In this document: positions 58,501 through 64,000 of the stretch, one piece after another
Layout: each line of letters begins with the position of its first letter
Numbering within the stretch: the stretch's first letter is position 1
Assembly: GCF_040436345.1 (NCBI RefSeq)
Contig: NC_133237.1
Coordinates: 19,721,749-19,785,748, forward strand
DNA from: Pagrus major
Lineage: Eukaryota; Chordata; Actinopteri; Spariformes; Sparidae
Direction of reading: 5' to 3'
DNA length: 64,000 nucleotides
Notes under the pieces: generated by a model
Database searches by the model: none
What the model was told of the DNA's origin: nothing
What the model saw: the letters and a program-made list of their open reading frames with translations, nothing else
Program-made: the position numbers and the translations under genes

Positions 58501-60217
58501 AAAAAATGAAGGTTAACACCCACATGCCCAGCATGGCTCCTGTAAATGTGATTAAAAAGTAACCTAATATCTCCCTGGTGTCAGCGTGGGTGTTATTGTG
58601 CTATAACACGGTTTGTATGATGTTAGGATAAAGGCCACGCCCTGCTCACATACAGCCAGATCAGTGACAGGAGGGTCTGCTTTTTGCACTTGACTGCACA
58701 TCTGATTATGCAAATCAGGATATCATGCCAACAAAATACAATGATTCTTTCTCTTTTCCCTGCAGCTCCATTAATATTAGAAGCCTTGACGCAACTTGAA
58801 ACAATCTCAGACATTTCCAGCATTTATCAGGAAACGCCACACTGAGGAGAAAGATGCAAAAAAGAGAGGTTTTCTTTTTTAAACAGGCAGCTTGAGGGAA
58901 ACTGTCAACAGGTCATGTACTGTAGAGTATGAAAGGAGGTTTACATGTTGTGATCAATGAAAAAGGACATTTAGGATGAAAGAGCAGGATAGGGAGGAAG
59001 ATAGATGTCCTGAAAAGAAAGAAGAGAAGATGTGAGGGATTCACTGACAGTATGATCGATAGAGGAAGGATCAAGCGATTATATAAAAGAGGGAGAGATA
59101 GACAGAAGGAGGGAAAGAGCGATGGAGGAAATACCAGAATGACAATGCGGGCCAGAGGGAGGTAATTGAGAACATATGGGTCAGAGCCTACCAAAACTCA
59201 CCCAGGGAGAGCATGAAAAATACAAAAAAAAAGGAGGCCAGGAGAAAAAAGTGCTGATGTTTGGTGTCGGGGGAGCTCGTGATTTGCGATATTTCCCCTC
59301 TCCCCTCGCTTACTCACTGTTACACTTTTCCCTGCACTCCCTCTGAGGTCATTTCGGGTGAGGGCACTGTAGTCTTACTTCATTCTGCTCCATTGTCCCC
59401 TCAAGGGGAACTTATTGAGATGCAATGCGAGGCATGCAGTGGTGGGTAATAAATACATATAAAAACAGAAGAGCAGGCAGGCTGCAAAACAATAAACAAG
59501 CCAAAAACAGAGAGGCTAGAAGGCAAAAATGGTGCAAGTGCTGCATTTATCTGCTTTGCAAAAGGCATAAACAATAAGGAAAGAGGCTGGGAGGCATTTT
59601 AATGACATTATATCGAGGGATGCAATGAGTTTTGATTCCAAAACGATATTTTTCTCAACACCTTTGGCTGCAACTAACGATTGTTTTCATTACTGATTCA
59701 TCTGTTGTTGATTTTATCGATTAATCGATTGGTTGTTTGGTCCATAAATGTTAAAAAATGTTGATTAAAGCCCAAGATGACGTCCTCAAATGTTTTATTT
59801 TGTCAACAACCCAAAGATATTTATTTTATTTGTAGAGAGCAGTAAAGAAACTTCACAGAAATATTCACATTTAAGAAGCTGTAATCCAAAAATGTTGACA
59901 TGTTTGTTCTTCAAAACAGTTGGTGATTGTTTCAATCCTTGACAGCTAATTAATTAATTGTTGCAGCTCTAATTTAATAAAAACATGTTTTTCTCCAATA
60001 CCTCCTCTTCTATCTGTGTTACTCACGTTAGATTTAATAAAGTTCGGCACTACATGGAAATGTCCGAAAGCTTAAATAAAAATCAATCACACTCGAGTTA
60101 ACTGCTGATGTTTATGTTCCATTATCTAATTAAATGGCTTGAATGTGTGCATAGCCTTGTGTACATTGTCTGGGGAGCAAACTATCAGACACACCCATTA
60201 TAGTATGTCTTTGTGTG

Positions 60218-60260
<43 letters not shown>

Positions 60261-60466
60261 CAGACAGTCAGAGCTGCAGTGAGTGATGAGCCTCCAAAAA
60301 AAATGATGTGCCATCAGGGTCAGCACATTCCCTCTGAGTTAGCTGCCAAAAGATCTCAGAGATCTCCATCCATTAGGAAGATTGGCTCTTAATTCTATAA
60401 CCTGAGGGCTGCGAGGGGATGTGGGAGTGTGAGGCCTTGATGACAAGCTGTGTGTGCTTCCGTGCA

Positions 60467-60503
<37 letters not shown>

Positions 60504-62617
60504 CCTTTAAATCCAATCTACATTACTGACAATGTGGAAAGAAGCTATAAAGTATTTTAGAAACACAAGGAGGCTGATGTCTGGCTGACCCATCACCGCT
60601 CGTTTCACTCCCCATCCATCTGGGCTGAGACCTGACAGACATATGTGCCACTCCCAGCCAGATGCGCTGCTGCTGCACAGGCTTCACACGTGTGATCAGT
60701 GACAGATATTAACAGTCTGACAGTGAGGAGAGTGTGCTCTTACAACAAATAGCGTGAGTCACGGCTGGCTGGTGTGAAGCGTTTTTGGTTTTGTAGTTTA
60801 ATTGCTTCACAAAGGCGTCAGCGTGGTGGTGTCTTGAAGCCAGGAGACACAGAGACACACAGGCCTGTGACTCATCATGCAATGATAGAAAGCGACTAAT
60901 AACTCTCTTTTAATTCCCTGTGGCTGCAAATTAAAGATGTTTTTATTGTGAGAGGGGGTTTGAACTTTAATCCTGATGTATTGATGACTGTAAATTTGTG
61001 CGCGCTGACAAAGAGGGCGAGTGATCCCATTCCTCACATCGTGCTGTCTGACGCGTCGCGCCTCGCCCTTTCTCTCCGCTCGGTGAGTCTGTGCGCCACC
61101 GTCGCTCCCGGTAACAAAAGGCGTCGGTGACTCCGGTCCACCGCCACCGGAGTCAAGTCAGCCATATTAATAACTGTGGCTTCTGGCCAAACTCTACAAA
61201 ATAAAGTGCCTTATTCTTTAACATTTTGCAAGCAAAGCAGTGGAAGGAGTGGTGAATAAAACTGGAGCCAATGTGGCTTTTTTTTTTTTTTTTTTGCAGT
61301 TGCATTTACAGGCCGGTGCAACTGAAAACCTGTCGCCTACACACACATTTTGCACACGTTTTACGCACTCATCTTTCCTTTGTTAGTGTTGGTCTCTGTC
61401 GTTTTTTTGCCTCCACAAAACTCTCTGCCAAAGCTTTAATTTTGAAGGCACAACACTCTGATTTCCGGTCTTATCCTGCCTCTCCTCTGTTTGGCTTGAC
61501 GCAGCTCTCCGCGCCTTGGCACACATCAAAGCGCAGAGCAGCGTAGGTGCTGCCTGTAAAAGGGTGGATTGGAAAGCAACCCGCGGATTTACATGCGTTT
61601 ATTTAGACTTTTAGACTTACGACACACAAGCATGCTGCGTATTTGAGCTGTGAGTCCATCTGCAGAGCAGGAGCAGCAACTGGTTTGGACTTGGAGTTGC
61701 TCAATCTGAGTGCGCACAGAGAGGCAGCGCGATTAGAAAAGCGGGGAGACAAGAGGGGCGACGCCTGCTGCTGCTGCTGCTGCTGCAGCTGGCTTCACTG
61801 TACTCAACTCGTGTCATTTACACACTTTTTGCCTCTTCTACAATGATGAAACACAACATGAGCACACTAACATGCTTTTTAAGCGCTGTCTCCTTATTAC
61901 GCACGAGTGAATGAATGGATGACAGCGCAAATATACATAAACTACACGCCAAAATCTATTATAAACCTACCAATGTGTTACTTTCCTCACCCTGAAGCTA
62001 TGAACATTAAATGAATGAAGTGATAAAAGTGTTCATTCAGGGTGCAGCGCTGTCTGAGCTCCCTGAGCAGCCAGCACAGCCTGACACGCCCATATCCAGA
62101 TGTAGCTTCAGCACCAAAAAACAGCCAAAATATTCATCACTTGAACAATAAAACACACTCGCAGTAAAATGAGACTTCAAGCTGAGAGACGTGTGCTTAC
62201 TTTTCTGTCTGTCACTTCTTCCCCCACAGCCTCCACCACCCCGGAGCACTCCATTCCCGGGGTGACCGGCGGGGACGGCAGCCGGTCGTACAGCCCCTGC
62301 CGAGCCATCAGGTCTGCGAAGTTCAGCCCGCAAGCCTTGACCCGCACCAGGACCTCGCCAGCCTTGAGCGCCGGCTTGCCCTTCTTCACCTGCAGCTTCA
62401 CTTTATCATAGCCGCCGTAGCCGGTGAGCACCAGGGCGCGGTAGGTGAACGTCTCCTCCTCGGGGACCTTCTCGGTGGTCGCCGCTGCGTCGGCGGTGGC
62501 GGCAGCCGGAGGGGACTCCGTCTTGGGCGGCTCAGCTTTGGGCTCCTCGGCGGGTTTGGTCTCCTGCTTCTGGTCCACGGCGTTTTGCTGCTGGGCAGGT
62601 GCGTCTTCTCCAGACAT
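31507..62617 (-). CDS. vat1: VAT1 vesicle amine transport protein 1 (quinone reductase-like), complete
   Basis: Six coding exons on the minus strand: 62617-62201, 55017-54810, 41329-41159, 39263-39174, 36795-36554 and 31779-31507. Phases join and the sum is 1,401 bases, 466 residues. An acidic, alanine/proline-rich start (residues 1-45) precedes the medium-chain dehydrogenase/reductase fold: CGLNFADLMARQGLYDR, TPGMECSGVVEAVGEE, the nucleotide-binding loop AAAGGVG at 206-212, VTVFGTASASKHE and DPLGGSD. Family knowledge: VAT1 is a membrane-associated NADPH-binding protein linked to synaptic vesicles, mitochondrial fusion and phosphatidylserine transfer. Wording is closer to VAT1 than to VAT1L (LYDR, GGSD). 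Human VAT1 has 393 residues; the excess is mostly a Lys/Glu/Asp tail from about residue 401. The start is the ATG at 62,617. Confidence 0.96.
31614..31670 (-). repeat. vat1: 15-base coding minisatellite in the vat1 tail
   Basis: Three perfect copies of CGTCCTTCTTCTTGT (31,614-31,658) and a shorter fourth make the protein repeat DDKKK on the minus strand. The unit is a multiple of three, so copy number can change without a frameshift. Related GAG/AAG-type triplets fill the rest of the tail, 31,510-31,715. Confidence 0.9.
32430..32880. repeat. composite interspersed repeat
   Basis: It opens with TTAAAGGACGAGTTCACATT, contains CCCACTGTGACGTCACCCAC, and closes with CTGCACACTGGACCTTTAAAG. These words recur in percomorph repeats. 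Opposed TTAAAGG/CCTTTAA ends suggest a non-autonomous DNA transposon, perhaps two nested ones. Confidence 0.5.
34371..34395. repeat. 25-base palindrome, 12-base arms
   Basis: CGATATTCGATA, one base, then TATCGAATATCG: perfect inverted arms. It sits in a CGATAT-rich stretch that resembles the ends of the transposon family seen at 48,930-49,352. Confidence 0.9.
34590..34732 (+). mobile_element. end fragment of a hAT-like transposon
   Basis: GAAGAGATTTCAAAATATTG, then AGATATAT, CAATAAAGCCTAATAATATTG and CCCAGCCCTG follow the same order as the right-hand part of the BED-finger element at 49,280-49,350. Only one end is present. Confidence 0.5.
36860..37097 (-). repeat. GGCTGCAACTAATGATT-type repeat, reversed
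   Basis: It ends in AATAATCATTAGTTGCAGCC and carries GTCTTTGGGTTTTAGGCTGT and GAGGTCACTTTGAGCTCTGG. These are the reverse-complement equivalents of words in the forward copy at 59,666-59,972. Confidence 0.7.
37866..37920 (+). repeat. G-rich tract with G-quadruplex potential
   Basis: Runs such as GGGTGGGGTGGGGGTGGGG end in nine or more G followed by CGGGC. Four or more GGG runs with one-base loops are present on the plus strand. Confidence 0.8.
38245..38597 (-). mobile_element. non-autonomous inverted-repeat transposon, copy B
   Basis: Same family as 13,325-13,663 but inverted. The left end is TTAAAGGTGCAGTATGTAG and the right end reads ACTACACAGTGCCCCTTTAA. The interior TGGCGGACCCTGCCACC is the reverse complement of the matching part of copy A. 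It is 353 bases long with no coding capacity. Confidence 0.85.
39264..41158 (-). other. vat1 intron 3
   Basis: Mostly unremarkable. The last 300 bases (about 40,800-41,110 on the plus strand) are pyrimidine-rich and contain several TTGGACTT words (about 40,975-41,045). They resemble a retroelement terminal segment, which I could not identify. Confidence 0.6.
42743..42842 (+). repeat. 100-base direct repeat, copy 1
   Basis: CCTTTGCTCTCTACTAAACT, then GATTGGCAGCGTATCTCCTC and AGAACAGTGAATCACACTTT match 44,582-44,684 in order with scattered changes. Confidence 0.8.
43048..43370. repeat. CCTCCGCC-ended interspersed repeat
   Basis: It starts CCTCCGCCTAGGAGG, continues with TTATGTTTTCAACCCGTG, GTCAGCAGGATTACATAAGA and GATGGGTCTCGGCCCGGATT, and ends near GACTCCTTGGTGAAGGC. 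I recognise this repeat from many animal genomes; here it is moderately decayed. A shorter copy is at 4,870-4,985. Confidence 0.7.
44222..44850 (+). repeat. interspersed repeat ending near GTTTAAAGGCACAG
   Basis: Words such as TATTATGCTTATTTTCAGGC, CCATTGCTGCAGCACCTCTA, CTCTTTAAGGCCCCCTTCTG and CTGATTGGTCGGCTCTCACA follow in the order of a common percomorph repeat. It includes the second copy (44,582-44,684) of the 100-base direct repeat. Confidence 0.65.
46718..46758. repeat. TC dinucleotide array, interrupted
   Basis: About eighteen TC units broken once by GTCTCTT. A GT-rich stretch precedes it at about 46,660-46,683. Confidence 0.9.
46925..47222 (-). repeat. GGCTGCAACTAATGATT-type repeat, reversed
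   Basis: It begins with CGATTAGTCGATTG and carries GAGTCTTTGGGTTTTAGATG and GAAGACGTCACTTTGGGCTT. It ends in CGATTAATCGTGAAAATACC and GTTTGTTGCAGCTGTA. Same family as 36,860-37,097 and 59,666-59,972. Confidence 0.75.
48100..48460 (-). mobile_element. GCTAAC-rich element, reversed copy
   Basis: GTTTCCACAGTGAGCACAGG, then AGCTTTG, GGGGGCTAGCCGGTTAGCAT and GCTAACTTCAGTAAATATCT match, in reverse, the order seen at 63,740-63,850. The ends are eroded. Confidence 0.65.
48930..49352 (+). mobile_element. hAT-like transposon relic with BED-finger fragment
   Basis: At 49,098-49,233 the plus strand reads as a BED zinc-finger end: a cysteine, then SKKGNTTNLLHHLEEKHP, with the expected CxxxGNTTNLxxHLxxxHP pattern. 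A stop soon follows, so only a fragment of a transposase-like gene remains. Flanking CGATAT-rich sequence (ATTTCGATATAACA on the left, TATCGTGATATGGCC on the right) agrees with the ends of that family. Confidence 0.6.
53073..53165 (+). repeat. 5' fragment of the GGCTGCAACTAATGATT-type repeat
   Basis: CAGGGCTGCAACTAAAGCTT, TTTCATTATCAGTTTACTTG and TTTTGGTCTATAAAAATATT follow the first third of the forward family consensus, as seen at 59,666. Confidence 0.6.
55306..55483. mobile_element. small inverted-repeat element
   Basis: The left end TTAAAGCAACAACATGTAAC, then TTCCTGGAGAAAGA, pairs with the reversed right end TTTAGGAAGCGACACAATGT, then AACTTCCGGGAGAAAGA. The terminal repeat is about 30 bases and imperfect; the element is 178 bases and non-coding. 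Confidence 0.75.
57300..57610. repeat. pyrimidine-rich tract
   Basis: About 300 bases that are overwhelmingly C and T on the plus strand (CTTTTTCTCTTCCCTTC and similar). Such tracts can adopt triplex structures or hold polypyrimidine binding sites. No coding evidence. Confidence 0.7.
59666..59972 (+). repeat. GGCTGCAACTAACGATT-type repeat, forward
   Basis: Starts GGCTGCAACTAACGATTG and contains ATCGATTAATCGATTGG and CCCAAGATGACGTCCTCAAA. It ends AATTGTTGCAGCTCTAATTT. The ends are complementary, as for a short DNA transposon. It is the best-preserved of the four copies here. Confidence 0.8.
60221..60259. repeat. GT dinucleotide array
   Basis: Nineteen uninterrupted GT units. Confidence 0.95.
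60473..60502. repeat. GT dinucleotide array
   Basis: About fifteen GT units, 210 bases from the previous array. Confidence 0.95.
61010..61160. promoter_or_regulatory. CpG-rich patch in vat1 intron 1
   Basis: GACGCGTCGCGCCTCGCCC and the following bases are far richer in CpG than the intron around them. A strong plus-strand donor (CTCG|GTGAGTCTG) lies inside. A T-run acceptor (TTTTTTGCAG) follows at about 61,300. This could be an alternative or antisense promoter; no transcript evidence is available. Confidence 0.3.
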
Positions 62618-62920
62618 TGTGCAGGGAGCTGTGAGACAGTGATGAGTCTAGAAAATGAAGATGCTTTTTTCCTCTCACTTGTTGTGCTTTTGTAGCCGTG
62701 GACGGGCTTGTTGGTTGTTTTTTTTGCTTGCTTTGCAAATAAAAGAAAATGCAAGAGTCAGAGCTTCTTTTTCAGCAAGGCTTGGATGGAGACACAAACC
62801 CCGACAGAGTGGGCTGCTGCTCAGTGGCCAGTGGCTGTCAACGCCGCGCTCTGACAGAGAGTGTGAGTGGGACGAGACAGAGGCAGGCTGGAAAACACGG
62901 AGAGCTGATAAAACCCAGGG

Positions 62921-62938
62921 ATTGGCTCGTGTGATTGG
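62921..62938 (-). promoter_or_regulatory. vat1: two CCAAT boxes upstream of vat1
   Basis: ATTGG on the plus strand at 62,921-62,925 and 62,934-62,938 gives two CCAAT motifs in the vat1 direction, about 310 bases before the ATG at 62,617. Paired CCAAT boxes suit an NF-Y-driven promoter. The transcription start is not visible. Confidence 0.5.
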
Positions 62939-63100
62939 ATGGGTTCGGCTGTTAGGGAAGGGCTATAAGATAAGCATATATTGCATCAAGCAGAGGGGTG
63001 ATTTGCAAAAACGTTCATTATTGCTAAAAGGCAAATAAAGCTGCAGCCAAGCAGCGAAAATCCGTTTATTACTGCAAATCTACACACACACATACTCAAG

Positions 63101-64000
63101 TTAAAGGTGCAGTATGTAAGAATTTTAGTTGGCAACATTCAAAAATTATTAGCAGTGTGAAGCAATAACTGTTTTGATGTTATGATGTCTATGGCCCAGT
63201 CCACACGTACACGGGTATTTTAAAAAACATTTCTTTCCTCCTGCGGTTTCAAAAAAATTCCCGTCCACACCGATGGTATTTAAAAAAAACTGTCCACATG
63301 AAATGCAAACGCAGGCTGTCAAGTGATGCCTTACCGGAAAAGGCACAACAACAACATTAACAACGCCGCCTCGCAGGGGAGGATCATATGTGTGGACTGA
63401 CACTGAAGTGGTGTTGCTCCTCAGTGTCACACTCGAATATATAATGAACAAAATCAAAGAAAATGTGGACTGGGAGTCTTGCCAATCAAAGTACGGCGAT
63501 ATCCGAGCTCTTTTCCTGGAGCAGAACCGTTCTGAGACGTCCCCGGAAAAAAAGGAACCAAAGGAGACAAGCCAAAAAAACCTGATTTTCCTGTCTACAC
63601 ACAAACACTGAAAACGACAGGAGTTTTCCAAAAGCTTCGTTTTCAGTGACCTGAAACGCTGTTTACGTGTGTACAGAAGGCAAAAATGCATTTTTAAAAA
63701 AGCTTCGTTTTAAGAAACACCCGTGAACGTGTCTAAAGGTCCTATGTATTGTTGCAGAGATATCTACTGAAGATAGCATGCTAACCAGCTAGCCCCCGTC
63801 ATGGTCCACAGCTCCTGTGTTAGCAGTGGAAACACAAGCACTCTAACCAACCGCCAGCTGCACGGCTAACTAAGCTAACTCCCTAATGACAGCAACAGTT
63901 AGCAGCAGTTAGCGGTTACTCTGTGACATGCTACTCCTCATTGGTTCCACAGGTGGCCTATTCTTACATATTGCCAGTGTTAGTTAAGATTACTTTTAAA
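63101..64000 (+). mobile_element. GCTAAC-rich element with a nested insertion, runs to the edge
   Basis: Starts TTAAAGGTGCAGTATGTAAG and resumes after an insertion at GATAGCATGCTAACCAGCTA, then TTAGCAGCAGTTAGCGGTTA. These parts match the copy at 20,790-21,104 in order. The right end was not reached or is eroded. Confidence 0.7.
63197..63737 (+). mobile_element. nested transposon with Myb/SANT-like gene fragment
   Basis: The left end CAGTCCACACGTACACGGGT and the reversed right end TTTAGACACGTTCACGGGTG are imperfect inverted repeats. Between them (about 63,390-63,540) the plus strand reads WTDTEVVLLLSVTLEYIMNK and VDWESCQSKYGDI. This is the pattern of the Myb/SANT-like DNA-binding proteins carried by PIF/Harbinger-type and related fish transposons. 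The frame stops after 73 codons and no transposase is present, so it is a dead derivative. Confidence 0.6.

Larger units (their letters stand above)
55018..62200 (-). other. vat1 intron 1 (7.2 kb)
   Basis: Contains a small inverted-repeat element (55,306-55,483), a long pyrimidine-rich block (57,300-57,610), a forward copy of the ATTAATCG repeat (59,666-59,972), two GT arrays and a CpG-rich patch (61,010-61,160). The 245-codon frame at 57,626-58,363 has no recognisable family. Confidence 0.7.
62940..64000. other. upstream flank of vat1
   Basis: Beyond the promoter motifs the window ends inside a repeat, the GCTAAC-rich element starting at 63,101 and interrupted by another insertion. No gene was found. 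Confidence 0.65.

Overview
The window is vertebrate nuclear DNA, almost certainly from a ray-finned (probably percomorph) teleost. Genes are split into small exons with GT/AG introns, intergenic DNA is AT-rich, CpG-rich stretches mark promoters, and many short inverted-repeat elements of kinds typical of fish genomes are present. No bacterial, viral or organellar gene was seen. Exon limits below were set by hand from splice sites, reading phase and recalled family sequences; no alignment was run.

Layout, left to right. (1) 1-12,950, minus strand: znf652, a C2H2 zinc-finger transcription factor. Four coding exons lie inside; the 3' end runs off the left edge, and an untranslated first exon sits in a CpG-rich promoter near 12.7 kb. 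(2) 14.1-17.95 kb, minus strand: phb (prohibitin 1), complete, six coding exons plus an untranslated first exon whose promoter carries a palindromic NRF-1-type site and a CCAAT box. (3) 19.1-26.3 kb, plus strand: a 1,102-residue Deltex-like protein with an N-terminal RRM of the NMI/IFI35/RBM43 kind, KH-like segments, a degenerate RING and a Deltex C-terminal (DTC) domain. An ISRE-like element lies in its likely promoter. (4) 26.3-62.6 kb, minus strand: vat1, complete, six coding exons over 31 kb, with a lysine/acidic C-terminal tail and possibly a 5-kb 3' UTR meeting the Deltex-like gene tail to tail. (5) 62.6-64 kb: vat1 promoter and a nested transposon.

The genes do not form one pathway. 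znf652-phb matches a neighbouring pair in human (17q21.33). The Deltex-like gene convergent with vat1 matches the human IFI35-VAT1 arrangement (17q21.31). The Deltex-like gene is the main discovery candidate: it stands where IFI35 would be expected, is fused to a DTC domain, and has lost RING ligands and three DTC residues known to handle ADP-ribose and catalysis in DTX2/DTX3L. This suggests an interferon-linked pseudo-ligase or adaptor.

The remaining DNA is introns and flanks with short transposon relics, microsatellites and G-rich tracts.
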